Source: Alistipes communis
GTDB lineage: Bacteria; Bacteroidota; Bacteroidia; Bacteroidales; Rikenellaceae
Direction: 5' to 3'
DNA length: 64,000 nt
NCBI RefSeq assembly: GCF_006542665.1
Contig: NZ_AP019735.1
Coordinates: forward strand, 1,488,001-1,552,000
Each line of letters opens with the position of its first letter. Position 1 is the first letter of the stretch. A program made the translations under genes and the position numbers. This document shows positions 29,139 to 38,192 of the stretch, piece by piece. The notes under the pieces were generated by a model that worked only from the letters and a program-made list of their open reading frames with translations, was not told the origin of the DNA and did no database searches.

Positions 29139-30048
29139 CGTTCTCTCGTTTTAAAGGGTTTTACATTACCGGATGCCGCGGCCCCGCAGGGCGAGCACCT
29201 TTGTCGGACAAACGCCGGTTTGTCGGACAAAGGTACAGCTCGCTGTTCCCGCTGCGGGAACAAGACGCCGCACTGCGGATCGCTCGTTTCCCGCATCGAA
29301 AGTCCTACGCGGATCACATCGGCGACACTCGGTTTTCAAGGTGCAATATTACGACGCCGCGGCGAGAGCGGCAAACCCTTCGGACGGCCTCCGGCGGTCA
29401 GGAGCGGCCAACCGCTTCGGGGGCCACGATGACGTATTATCTTGCGGACGGAAGCGTGAATGCTCTCCCGATCGAACGCACGTGCTCGTGTTCGCGTGGA
29501 CGGATGTACGCACGTGTTCGCACATGAGCGGATGCACGAATACGAACATCCTCGCACGGCCTCTTACTGGCAAGAGCGAAAGCGAGCATCCGCACACGCA
29601 CGATTGCCGGCATCCCTTCACGGATTCGTGCAGACGATCATGTCTTCATCTGTTCACGCACCGCTTCTCTCCCGATTGAATACGGCTGAAAATACAATAA
29701 AATATTGTTTGCAGCGACGATATTCCACGAACTGCTCTGACCCCGCCCGCAGCTCCGGCCGGCCCGAACGGACATCCTCGAAAATGTCGGTGAGGGAGGC
29801 CGGAGACGAACGGAGCCTAAACGCGCATGATAAGAATCGTGCGACGTTTCAAACAGAATGTACGTGAGCTATTATGCGTCGAATCCGATCGGACGACAAA
29901 CAAGTAAGCCGGCGATACCTTCACCGAGAGTGCGGCGATCGCCGTGTAAATGGCATCCGGCACACGGCGCACCCCTCCGAGGGCGGTTCTCAGGTCTGCG
30001 ACCTCCGCTCGCCCATCGCGCCGGGGAATCATTACCCAAGAGCCGCGG
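29139..30048. other. Gene-free region: mob upstream region and repeat copy A
   Basis: Contains an imperfect inverted repeat (29197-29213 and 29218-29234, one mismatch) with a minus-strand TACCTTTG, a short palindrome GTTCCCGC-T-GCGGGAAC (29245-29261) and 450-bp repeat copy A (29365-29814). Open frames here are on all strands, overlapping and without family features. As the upstream region of a mobC gene it may hold a former transfer origin. Confidence 0.55.
29365..29814. repeat. 450-bp direct repeat, copy A
   Basis: About 95% identical to 39892-40343 in the same orientation. Shared landmarks are GCCCTTCGGACGGCCTCCGG-like text near the left end, ATACAATAAAATATTGTTTG in the middle and GACGAACGGA at the right end. 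The two copies flank 10.1 kb of island genes. Confidence 0.85.
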
Positions 30049-30899
30049 TCACTCCTTCTCCTCCTCGTTCGGTTCGATTTCTTTCGCCGCCAACGCCTGT
30101 TCGGCATTGAGCCGTGAGACAATCTTTTTTCCGGTCTGTGCCTCGATTTCGCGGCGGGTGTTGCCCGCGATGCGTCCGCCCTGTGCCGCCACGATCCGGT
30201 TGGCTGCAAACGTGCGCGGACGGCGCTCTTTGGAAATTTCGGTCGTCGTCGCCTCGGCGAGCATGTTCAGCACCAATTCCAAATTCGTCATGTTGTCGCG
30301 CAGACTTTCCGTTTTCAATCCTTTGTATCGCTTGTACTGCCCGTCATACCCGACCAGCCCTGCGTGATAATGTCGGTCAGCGTGGCGAACTCCTGTCCTC
30401 GCTTGATGCCGCGCCGCTCCCACTCATCGGTCAGCTCCTTACGCACTTCGATGGATTTCAGGCGTTGGTTAATCCAGTTCTCGGAGTATCCTTTGCGGTG
30501 GTAGTATTCCAGCATCCGGTCGATACCGAGTTCGGGGTCGTCCAGCTCTTCCAGCCGCTCGCGTCCCAACGACGCCAGCCACAGCTTGAACGGTTCGGCT
30601 TTCGGCGAAGGAATCGACTGAATCAAACGAAAAAGCTGTTCCGTATCGGCCACGTCCGTCATACGTATCTTTCCGTCGGCAGCAGGCATTTTCAAACCGT
30701 GACAACTTGTCACCGTTTCATTCCCTTCCTCTTTGAGTCGCTGCTTGAGCTTGTTCCAATATTTACGACCATCCACACTGTCGGTCAACACCGAAACGAC
30801 ATCGACAACGGAGAAATACCACTTCTCCTCCGCATCATCCCATAAGGTCCGTACCCGCCGCGCCTCAAATAATTTTATTGCCGTCTGCTGTATCATCAT
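30049..30899 (-). pseudogene. BRO-N domain (phage antirepressor-like) protein, frameshifted
   Basis: The ATG at 30899 opens a Bro-N domain (IKLFEARRVRTLWDDAEEKW YFSVVDVVSVLT), then the linker seen in bacterial BRO proteins (GYSENWINQRLKSIEVRKEL). The frame ends at 30315 shortly after DIITQGWSGM. The matching C-terminus continues in another frame from about 30350 (DGQYKRYKGLKTESLRDNMT ... GGRIAGNTRREIEAQTGKK) to 30049. One missing base near 30345-30352 explains both. BRO proteins bind DNA and often travel with mobile elements. The ATG is 4 bp from the HNH gene stop, but GC content changes abruptly at that point. Confidence 0.78.
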
Positions 30900-30903
30900 T
30901 AAC

Positions 30904-31683
30904 TCAAGAAGCCAATAATTTTTTTAAAAGATTGCGTAATGCGTAACGTCGAAATCCCGCATATGCATATTGGTCCCCGGTTTCTAATTTAAAATCTTCA
31001 ACGATATTTTTGATTGCAGTTTTTAACTCCTTTTTATTATTTTTGTAGACAAATTTGCGTTGATTAACTTTATGCTTAATTTCATTTAAGATCTTACGCC
31101 GTTCATCTTTCAGATAAGTCCTATTTAAATTACAAGCATCTATTGTCCATATAAAACAAGGCTCGGTAGAATACATTGCGCCGGTTTCGTCATATGTTAA
31201 ATATAATTCTGGATCTATTGCCTCGGGATTAACCAACAATGGGTGCTCAATTCGATCATATATACGACCTAATTTATTTATTTTTTTATCGACAGTCAAA
31301 GAATAAACTGCTTTTTTTGTTTTTACGTCAAATTTCTGTCCCTTGCATTCATTACACGTAGGGCAAGCTAATAATAAATTATCCCAACTATAAGCCAACC
31401 AATAATAATATGTTTTAGGTCGATAATGCTCAACATGCAATTGTTCTACACGAGTTTCACAGAAAGCACATTTATGATGATATAAATCTGTCAACTTTTC
31501 TTTAATATCGTTTCGTTTATACCTACTATTATACTTATTATTATCGATATATTTCCCTGCACTAATTAATTCGCGTCTTCTACAATTAGTTGTGATCGCA
31601 GGTCTTGCATGACATTTATCATCTAATGATCGTGGAATATCTATATAATCTTTATTGATCTTTATCATTTGTCTAATCGGCAT
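30904..31683 (-). CDS. HNH endonuclease, PtuB/TIGR02646-like
   Basis: 259 residues, very AT-rich. The HNH core has C72-x2-C75 (CAFC), HVEHYRPK (83-90) and CPTCNECKG (107-115), that is, the zinc-bracketed HNH of the family found as PtuB in Septu and with some retrons. It overlaps the ATPase gene by 11 bp and is the third gene of the methylase-ATPase-HNH operon. In Septu, PtuB cuts DNA in complex with the PtuA ATPase. The same partnership is likely here, but the added methylase is not a standard Septu part. Confidence 0.85.
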   Translation of the reverse strand: MPIRQMIKINKDYIDIPRSLDDKCHARPAITTNCRRRELISAGKYIDNNKYNSRYKRNDIKEKLTDLYHHKCAFCETRVEQLHVEHYRPKTYYYWLAYSWDNLLLACPTCNECKGQKFDVKTKKAVYSLTVDKKINKLGRIYDRIEHPLLVNPEAIDPELYLTYDETGAMYSTEPCFIWTIDACNLNRTYLKDERRKILNEIKHKVNQRKFVYKNNKKELKTAIKNIVEDFKLETGDQYAYAGFRRYALRNLLKKLLAS

Positions 31684-33397
31684 TTAATACGTCGTCAATA
31701 ATATCTGATATCTCTTTCTCAGACAAAAAAGTATGCCCTGCACCTTTTAATTCTGCCAGTTTATTTGATACTTTTTTGTTGATTAAATATTCAACCATTG
31801 AATCTTCTGTTATGGCATTATTATTTAGAGGATCTAATCGTGAATCATCTAATCCAAATAATGATGACGTCACAAGTGTATTAATCATTAAATGATCCAA
31901 ATCTTTCCTATAATAAGGATCACTCACCTTAGTTTTTCCTTGCTCTCTATATATTCTAAAAATGACAGCATCTTCAGATGCTCCTTGAATGATCATCGGG
32001 CTATGCGTTGAAAAAAAGAATTGAATATTAGGAAATAATGATCGTAGCTTACGTACTATTTTTCTTTGCCACTTAGGATGTAGGTGCTGATCAATCTCAT
32101 CTACCAATACGACCCCTTTAGCCTTAAAAACATCATCTGCGGTCGTTGCAGAAAGACGGCTTAACAAATCACATATAAAAATAATAATACTCCTGTATCC
32201 TTCGGATAAATTATCTAATGTCAATGAATAGCCTTTTTCTTTAAAAAGAACATCATTCCCTATAAATTCTATTTCAACATTCCGTTCAAGAATATCACAA
32301 ATTACACGGCTTAATTCGTTAATGGAAATTGAGATCTTTTTAGTATCATCTTCTGCCAATTTAAGATCTTTTAACCATATTATAGGACTTTTCAGCGTTT
32401 CTTCACTGCTAAATAAAGACATGAATCCATAACGTTCATAATTCTCTGCTGAATATCTACCTCTATGAGTCCCATATGCAAAAATATTTGACAACGCAAT
32501 AGCATTATTTGTTGGATTATATTCGTTTCCAACCTCATCTTCACCATTAAGCGTAATCGATGATGATAGGATGTCATATGCTCTTCCTGTTTCACTTTTC
32601 TCCGTTTGGTTGATAATAGAACTACCTTTAAAGGCTAAAAGAAGGGCCATAAGAAATAAAGATTTACCATCTCCATTCTCTCCAAGAAAATATATTTCCT
32701 TAGAGTCGCCAAATGATAATTCAATATCAGATTCAATACAAAAGAAATTAGTAATTCGAATACTGCTAATATAGCTAGCTTTAAATGGATGCCCCTCTAA
32801 CCAGCTACGAAATTGAAACTGTGTTAATCCTAAAGCTTTATGAAATTTATTTTCATAGCAATTTTTATAAAATATAGGGTCTGAAAGGTCCTTGATATGA
32901 CGAGATAAACGTTCATACAAAATATCTTTGAATAATTTACCTATTTCAGTGTTATATAACAGACTTGAGCAATCATATGGGACTCTTGATTGTTTTCGAT
33001 ACATTGGCTCAGACGCCCCCGACTCAACCAATACACTTCTTATATTTGTCAACTGTTTATCAGAGGTTTCTACAATAAAAACCCCTTTCATGTTTTTTTT
33101 AGAATATTTTTCTGCAAAATCATCTACAATTCCACCATGAGTAAACATCAATGCTAGAAATGCAAACAATTTCTTTTCCTTAGGATACTTTTGAATTTTT
33201 ATCCAACAATCAGGAATAGGATCATTTAAAGAGCTAACACCAAGAAATGATCGTAAGATTGGCTCATTAATACTAACACTTTTTGATTTATACTGTTCAA
33301 TACTTTCTATACTATATATTACATCTAAGGCATGAACAATATCATACTTCGTCCAAGATGTTTTTTGAACCTTTTTATAGTCTATAATCTCACTCAT
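31673..33397 (-). CDS. ABC-type AAA ATPase, PtuA-like, with long N-terminal domain
   Basis: 574 residues, very AT-rich. Residues 1-205 form an N-terminal domain I do not recognise. The ATPase has Walker A GENGDGKS (239-246), ABC signature LSEGYRS (397-403), Walker B VVLVDEID (429-436) and an H-loop in FFSTHSP (His 465). This is the SMC/OLD/PtuA type of ATPase, with no TOPRIM domain visible. It starts within the last codons of the methylase gene (ATGA-type overlap at 33394-33397) and overlaps the HNH gene by 11 bp, so the three proteins are made together. Confidence 0.87.
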   Translation of the reverse strand: MSEIIDYKKVQKTSWTKYDIVHALDVIYSIESIEQYKSKSVSINEPILRSFLGVSSLNDPIPDCWIKIQKYPKEKKLFAFLALMFTHGGIVDDFAEKYSKKNMKGVFIVETSDKQLTNIRSVLVESGASEPMYRKQSRVPYDCSSLLYNTEIGKLFKDILYERLSRHIKDLSDPIFYKNCYENKFHKALGLTQFQFRSWLEGHPFKASYISSIRITNFFCIESDIELSFGDSKEIYFLGENGDGKSLFLMALLLAFKGSSIINQTEKSETGRAYDILSSSITLNGEDEVGNEYNPTNNAIALSNIFAYGTHRGRYSAENYERYGFMSLFSSEETLKSPIIWLKDLKLAEDDTKKISISINELSRVICDILERNVEIEFIGNDVLFKEKGYSLTLDNLSEGYRSIIIFICDLLSRLSATTADDVFKAKGVVLVDEIDQHLHPKWQRKIVRKLRSLFPNIQFFFSTHSPMIIQGASEDAVIFRIYREQGKTKVSDPYYRKDLDHLMINTLVTSSLFGLDDSRLDPLNNNAITEDSMVEYLINKKVSNKLAELKGAGHTFLSEKEISDIIDDVLNAD

Positions 33398-34569
33398 ATT
33401 CGTTTAAATGAAATTAACAATTCATGGACATTATGTTGATATTCATCAGATCGCCCCATTTTACTATGGATGTATTCTTTTGTTTTTATGTCATCTTTAT
33501 AAGCTCTTCCTAAAATACTATGACCAATCTCCAGAATACGATTTTGCGATAATAGACCTGTATCACTATAACTGAGAATTAAATGGGATTTTCGGTCTTT
33601 TATACCCTTAAATAATTTCACAAAAGCACTTTCTACTTCACTTTTCTTATCAAATGGAGATTGATGACGATTTTCTCGATAACGTCCCTTATATTGTAAT
33701 ACAGGATGATCATATTGCACTAGCGTTTCTATCGCATGATAAAAACGAGAATAATGAACTGCGCTGTAAGGAGGATCTGCATAAATAATCGAATTTGGCT
33801 CTATTGTTCGCAGACAATCAACGTAATCTAAAGAAGAAATCCGAATTTGATGATCTATATTTAAATTGGGGATATTACATATTTCTTCAAATTTGCGGCA
33901 AAATAAATTCCAGATATTTTTACCTCGATATATTAGAATATCATTCATATTGGATTTCGTGACATCTCGATATTGCGCAAAATGTCCAGTACTTTGCGAT
34001 GCATACGACATTGCAAATATTAGGGCTGACATTATTACATAATATTTTATAGAACCTTTATAGCACTCGGCTACAGCTCGTATAGAATCAATCCATTTAC
34101 ATTGTTCATAAGACCAATAAGTCCCAGAATAATTCTTTACAAAAAAGCTAAATCCAAGATCAAAGTCTTTTGTTATAAGATTCTGTTGAGCTGTTTCGAT
34201 TGCAATTAATTGATTATAATCCCGAATAGAAGAGTAGTCAAATTTTAGATTAGGGTTGATATAATCAAACTCTGCAACAGTCGCATTAACCCGTTCCTGA
34301 AGTTCATCAATGAAATTTAAAGATATATTCTTTTGTAAAATAGAGGCATATAGGTGGGCAAATATTGCAGAATAACTTTGAATATCATTAACACAAATAT
34401 TATATGTATCTAAAAATGCACAGCCAACTATTGAAGTTCCGGCAAATAAATCACAAAACCATTCACTTTCAATATTCAGATCTTTGATTGCTAGATTTAT
34501 ATCTTCTAGTATTTCCCTCTTTGACCCCATATATTTCATGAAATGGGGCAATATATTTATATTAACCAT
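33394..34569 (-). CDS. D12-class N6-adenine DNA methyltransferase
   Basis: 391 residues from the ATG at 34569 (MVNINILPHFMKYMGSKREI). A start 54 bp upstream would precede the promoter and is rejected. Conserved parts are KYMGSKREIL (SAM-binding N-terminus), DLFAGTSIVG (motif I), and YADPPYS (motif IV, catalytic DPPY) followed by HYSRFYHAIE. The class methylates adenine within a short specific sequence. As first gene of an operon with an ABC-type ATPase and an HNH nuclease, it most likely marks self DNA, or is part of a restriction-like antiphage system. Confidence 0.88.
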   Translation of the reverse strand: MVNINILPHFMKYMGSKREILEDINLAIKDLNIESEWFCDLFAGTSIVGCAFLDTYNICVNDIQSYSAIFAHLYASILQKNISLNFIDELQERVNATVAEFDYINPNLKFDYSSIRDYNQLIAIETAQQNLITKDFDLGFSFFVKNYSGTYWSYEQCKWIDSIRAVAECYKGSIKYYVIMSALIFAMSYASQSTGHFAQYRDVTKSNMNDILIYRGKNIWNLFCRKFEEICNIPNLNIDHQIRISSLDYVDCLRTIEPNSIIYADPPYSAVHYSRFYHAIETLVQYDHPVLQYKGRYRENRHQSPFDKKSEVESAFVKLFKGIKDRKSHLILSYSDTGLLSQNRILEIGHSILGRAYKDDIKTKEYIHSKMGRSDEYQHNVHELLISFKRI

Positions 34570-34590
34570 TAGGCAAATTATTTCAATATA

Positions 34591-34598
34591 CAAATCTA
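34591..34598 (-). promoter_or_regulatory. TAGATTTG -7 element of the methylase-ATPase-HNH operon
   Basis: On the minus strand TAGATTTG lies 22 bp upstream of the ATG at 34569. It decides the start choice, because the alternative ATG at 34623 lies upstream of it. Confidence 0.6.
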
Positions 34599-34784
34599 AT
34601 ACAAAAAATGCGATTAAGAACAAAGTTCAGCCAAGATATTATCCCGAGAAGAATTGTAATCTTGTTTTATTCATATAAAATGACTATATTTATTTTCATG
34701 CCTGAAAAGCATTCGAAACAGTTTGCGCAGAGGTTTGTTTTTTCAATTATAGGTTTGATATTCAGATAACTGAAAAGTACTACA

Positions 34785-35229
34785 GAGTCCCTTTTATCCG
34801 CACAAAGGAGCCTTCTCGAAGGGTTCCTTTTTCGTTGCCCGTTCGGTGCAAAAAAAAGTGCAAATTGTTTGTATATCATCGTTTTGCAAAGGTTGTTCGG
34901 AGCTTGTTCGGGAAGAGCCGGAACGCATTTCGAAGAAGATCGTCAGGTGGCAAAAAGGTGGGCAGAGCCTATTTTCAGCTTCCGAAAAGGGAACAGCCAC
35001 CTTTTTTAGCATACAATTCACTGTTTTACTGTGCGTTGCGTTGTAATAAAGTTTCCTTGCCGACGTTTTGTTAACCCTTAAAACCGTCACGAGTTATGAG
35101 ACAGGAAACTTTTACCATCCTTTTCCTCATGCGGAAAGGAAGAACGAAAAAGAACGGTCTGGCGTCGATTTACGCCCGCATCACTATGGGCAGTCTGCGG
35201 CAGGGATTCTATTTTCATTGCGAGGGCAA
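34785..35229 (+). repeat. Inverted copy of the integrase/attachment end (445 bp)
   Basis: Near-identical, in reverse orientation, to about 44334-44768. It starts with a degraded tRNA-Leu 3' end (GAGTCCCTTTTATCCGCAC, one extra T against the real tRNA). It then runs through the spacer rich in GGTGGCAAAAAGGTGGG-type sequence and into the first 43 codons of the integrase. Confidence 0.85.
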
Positions 35230-35509
35230 GGAGCCTCCCTCGCCAAGCAACCTGAAGATGAATGCTAACATGGAGGGAATCGTGACCGTGTGCGATATCG
35301 ACAAGGAGGTGACCACCGACTACTTACGTCACATTCGCCACGACCAACACACTGTCGCAAGGCATCCGTCTCGGGTCACCAGCCGCATGCTGGGACACAC
35401 CAATGTCAAGACTCTCCAAATCTATGCCAAGGTCACGGACAACATGCCGGCAAAGGGATTCGAAGAGATGGCCGGTATCTATTCCGAAGAATACAGTCTC
35501 ATCCAATGA
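35096..35509 (+). pseudogene. Tyrosine recombinase remnant with internal deletion
   Basis: 137 codons. Residues 1-43 (MRQETFTILFLMRKGRTKKN) match the start of the intact integrase at 43236-44465 almost exactly. The next residues jump to a region equivalent to NQKMNAYMKEIAAVCGIDK near its C-terminus, so about 300 codons are missing. The last part (MLGHTNVKTLQIYAKV) has the His and Tyr of a recombinase active site but comes from a different integrase lineage. The ARHTFA box between them is frameshifted (RHIRHDQHTVARHPS). It cannot be active. Confidence 0.85.
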
Positions 35510-35815
35510 AAACGTACTCTTAGTAACCTTACGGGTTTTTGAGTGATCCCTCCAAACCACAGGGGGGGGCTTCCGTACCATTATTGTTCGTTTCTCCCTT
35601 CATTCCACGGTTAAATGCAGACGAGCCCATCGTGCTGGCAGAGTTTTCAGACGAACACCACGGTAGTCGGTTCGGCTGCTCTACACCCCGCGTTTTTGTG
35701 AAAAATCCGACGGATATCATCCGACTACTATTCGAAGAGAGAACTGGTTCAGTATGGGATTCCGAGATGAAGTAATACGGTCGATCCAGAAAGAGTAAAA
35801 CTCCGTTCGGAACTT
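35510..35815. other. Gene-free region after the integrase remnant
   Basis: Short frames on both strands overlap here and none shows a family feature. A run of eight G is at 35562-35569. I see nothing to annotate beyond sequence that commonly trails Bacteroidales recombinase genes. Confidence 0.45.
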
Positions 35816-36529
35816 CTATTCCGAACAGGTGACAGATAAGTATTCCAATATATTTTTTCTACCAAGTACAGATCCGTTCGATGCGGCGCGAAGGTACCAA
35901 CGGGCGGCCCGTTCCCGATCCTGCTCCACGCAAATCCCTGTTTCATACATATAACCGATATTATTTTGAGCTGTCGGATGTCCCTGCATGGCTGCGAGTA
36001 GCGTCCAAAGATATGCTCTGGCATGATCTTGCGGAACACCTTTGCCATCGAGATAGCAACAGCCCAAATCGAATTGAGCCAGCGCATCGCCCTGTTCGGC
36101 ACCTTTTAGCAATAATCCGATCAATTCATCGTCGTAACGATTCATCGCTTCGAGGCTGCCGATCAAAAGGCTCTCGGCACTGATGTCTCCGGCCTGAACA
36201 AGCTCGCGAGCAAGTTCTGCGACCTTCTCCGGGGCCTTTCCGATAAAATAGGTTGCGAAATATTCCAATGCGTCTCGATTTCCGAATCTGGCGGCAGTCA
36301 TCAAATGATAAGCCATTTGATCTTCTTCACCGACCATTTCATAAAGAGTGCCGAGCCGTTCCTGACGGATACTATCGTCGATTCGTACGGCACAGGAATA
36401 CAAGAGCAAGGCAGTATTATACTCACCCTTTTCGAAACTGCAATCGCCCAGAAAGCGGCGAATCCGATCGTTTAGCAGGAGCCCCGGCCAGCGTGATGCG
36501 GCAATGATGATTCTTCGAAACAGTTTCAT
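35816..36529 (-). CDS. Sel1-repeat protein
   Basis: 237 residues. At least three Sel1/TPR-like helical repeats cover about 125-230 (AEQGDALAQFDLGCCYLDGK, AMQGHPTAQNNIGYMYETGI, ASNGSVLGRKNILEY), with weaker repeats before them. It is probably a cytoplasmic scaffold, since only a short hydrophobic N-terminus is seen. It starts 2 bp after the stop of the DHH phosphoesterase gene and is certainly co-transcribed with it. Confidence 0.8.
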   Translation of the reverse strand: MKLFRRIIIAASRWPGLLLNDRIRRFLGDCSFEKGEYNTALLLYSCAVRIDDSIRQERLGTLYEMVGEEDQMAYHLMTAARFGNRDALEYFATYFIGKAPEKVAELARELVQAGDISAESLLIGSLEAMNRYDDELIGLLLKGAEQGDALAQFDLGCCYLDGKGVPQDHARAYLWTLLAAMQGHPTAQNNIGYMYETGICVEQDRERAARWYLRAASNGSVLGRKNILEYLSVTCSE

Positions 36530-36531
36530 GA

Positions 36532-37437
36532 TTATAAGCGTGTTATATGTTTATTGAACTCTATGGAAGAGAGAGCGAACCCGGCTGCGGTACGGTGTCC
36601 TCCGCCTCCGAACCTTACGGCTATCTGCGCAACGTCGAGCGCGGAGCCGGGTGCGGTATAGAGCGACAGCTTCCACCGCATGGGAGGTACGAACTGCCCG
36701 ACCAGATAACCGTCCGCTTCGATCTCCGGATGGCGCCGATGCCATGCGGCAAGAGTCTGCGAATCGCGCAACGAAGAGTTGATAAAGAGCAGTTTATATA
36801 TATTGTCGGTGGCCCGTAATCCTACTCTCTGCACGTAAGGGGCTTCTCGCCGACGAAGCTGTCGTTCATAAGCGAGCATAGGTTCTCCGTAATGCCGAAT
36901 GTAGCCATGCAACAATGCATTGTCATCCAGAACACGCAGATCGTAATGTCTCGGATCGCCGAATCGATTCGAAACGACCAGTTGCCAAGGGTAGGTCTGT
37001 GTCTCCCACGTATCATCCCGTTGCCAGAGGTCGTATTTATCGGCCAATTCAATGGCAAGCGGTGCCTGTCGTTCGAAAAAATAGTACCACGTCAGCCAAG
37101 CAGCGGAATGAGAGACGTCACGAATCCCTGCGGGTTCTTCGTGTCCGGTCGCCGCCCATCGCTCAATCGCCGACACATGATGATCGATCCATACGAACCG
37201 TTCGCCGAAGAGCCGTTGCAGGCGCAGGATCGTTGCGGGACAAAACGAGATGTCGACAGCGAATATTCTCGTATCGTCGTCGGGTATCAAGGTTTGCAGG
37301 CGTTTGTCCTCGGTCAAGTAACCGTGCCGGACGTATTCGAATCGGGCGCCGGGCCAAAGGTCGCGAGCGGCGTACCGCACAGTCGCTGCCGCCGTGATTC
37401 CATCCGTGTCGGGATGGTAGAAAATATAAATCGTCAT
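36532..37437 (-). CDS. DHH-family phosphoesterase
   Basis: 301 residues. DTDG (10-13), AVDIS (60-64) and DHH (85-87) give the metal-binding motifs, and FGGGGHRTAAGF near 274-286 is the DHHA1 substrate-binding loop. The family includes nanoRNases and cyclic-dinucleotide phosphodiesterases; with no membrane or PAS/GGDEF region, a soluble NrnB-like or signalling-nucleotide enzyme is likely. It is separated from the upstream nuclease gene by a terminator, and it lies beside a candidate operator shared with the WYL promoter. Confidence 0.87.
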   Translation of the reverse strand: MTIYIFYHPDTDGITAAATVRYAARDLWPGARFEYVRHGYLTEDKRLQTLIPDDDTRIFAVDISFCPATILRLQRLFGERFVWIDHHVSAIERWAATGHEEPAGIRDVSHSAAWLTWYYFFERQAPLAIELADKYDLWQRDDTWETQTYPWQLVVSNRFGDPRHYDLRVLDDNALLHGYIRHYGEPMLAYERQLRRREAPYVQRVGLRATDNIYKLLFINSSLRDSQTLAAWHRRHPEIEADGYLVGQFVPPMRWKLSLYTAPGSALDVAQIAVRFGGGGHRTAAGFALSSIEFNKHITRL

Positions 37438-37469
37438 ATCGTATCGTTCGTTTACGGTGCAAAGAAAAA

Positions 37470-37502
37470 CTCCGCCTGTGCAAATAACATGTGCAGGCGG
37501 AG
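37470..37502 (-). terminator. Terminator/attenuator between the nuclease and DHH genes
   Basis: On the minus strand CTCCGCCTG, a 15-base loop, CAGGCGGAG, then TTTTTCTTT. The loop contains the TGTGC-N8-TGTGC motif that resembles one upstream of the WYL gene. Confidence 0.75.
37477..37496. promoter_or_regulatory. Candidate WYL-regulator operator, copy 1
   Basis: TGTGC-N8-TGTGC ending AACATGTGCAG. The 11 bases at its end recur at 39143-39153 upstream of the WYL gene, with the left TGTGC at a similar distance. Confidence 0.4.
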
Positions 37503-37521
37503 CGAATAATGAAAAAATATC

Positions 37522-38190
37522 TCAGACGGGGTTCTTCGCCCAAGCCGCGAGGGCGTCGGCAAATGCCCGGGCAATCGGGTCGTCGGCATATTTCGGAAGA
37601 CGCAGCATCCCGACAAGCGTGTCGAAACATATCTGTTTGTGTTCGTATCGATCGCTCTTGATCGGTTGCGGGACAGGCAATACATAGACGACCTCGACCG
37701 ATTCGACTTTGGCAATCTCGCCGTATCGCAGGGTACAGCGCTCTTCTACGAATCTCGTCTCGCGGTATTCGATCCAGCGGTCGAGTTTCTCGATCAGTTT
37801 CCGGTATTTCGTCCGGGCCATCGTCGCCCGGTAAATCGTGATAATGTCATCGAGCACGTCCTTCAACGCCCGCTGTTGTATGCCGTACAGATATTCGGCC
37901 TGTTCGGAGCGAATCGAATGATTGTCGGTCTTCAGCTCGACATAGACGACCTTCCGTTCCGAACAGACCATGTAGTCGATTCGGTCCGACTGATGCGAGC
38001 CGGCATGTTTGGCCGGGAATTCGGGAATGATCGTTAGGACCTCGTCTGCCGCGAAATAATTGCAGTATTTCAGCAGGTCTTCCAGATAGAGCGCGAAGAA
38101 GATGTCTGCGCGACGTTCGAGTTGGTAGGCGGGAAGCGTGCGCCAATCGGTCAGCAAGCCGAACAATTTCGTCAGTGTTTTCATGACCAT
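37522..38190 (-). CDS. PD-(D/E)XK nuclease family protein
   Basis: 222 residues. D72 and E85-L-K87 (in SDRIDYMVCSERKVVYVELK) form the restriction-fold catalytic pattern, preceded by a helical N-terminus and followed by a long helical tail. An alternative start at 38184 is equally good. It begins 3 bp after the WYL gene stop, so the pair is one operon. Its role is probably DNA cleavage in a regulated defence module, but no homologous system is recognised. Confidence 0.72.
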   Translation of the reverse strand: MVMKTLTKLFGLLTDWRTLPAYQLERRADIFFALYLEDLLKYCNYFAADEVLTIIPEFPAKHAGSHQSDRIDYMVCSERKVVYVELKTDNHSIRSEQAEYLYGIQQRALKDVLDDIITIYRATMARTKYRKLIEKLDRWIEYRETRFVEERCTLRYGEIAKVESVEVVYVLPVPQPIKSDRYEHKQICFDTLVGMLRLPKYADDPIARAFADALAAWAKNPV

Positions 38191-38192
38191 CC

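Noticed and set aside
35562..35569. G8 run as a third phase-variable tract
   Set aside because: It lies in a gene-free remnant region, and neither strand gives a protein that a length change would switch.
35529..35775. Short proteins on both strands after the integrase remnant
   Set aside because: Overlapping frames on opposite strands without start signals or family features; this sequence type trails many Bacteroidales recombinase genes and looks non-coding.
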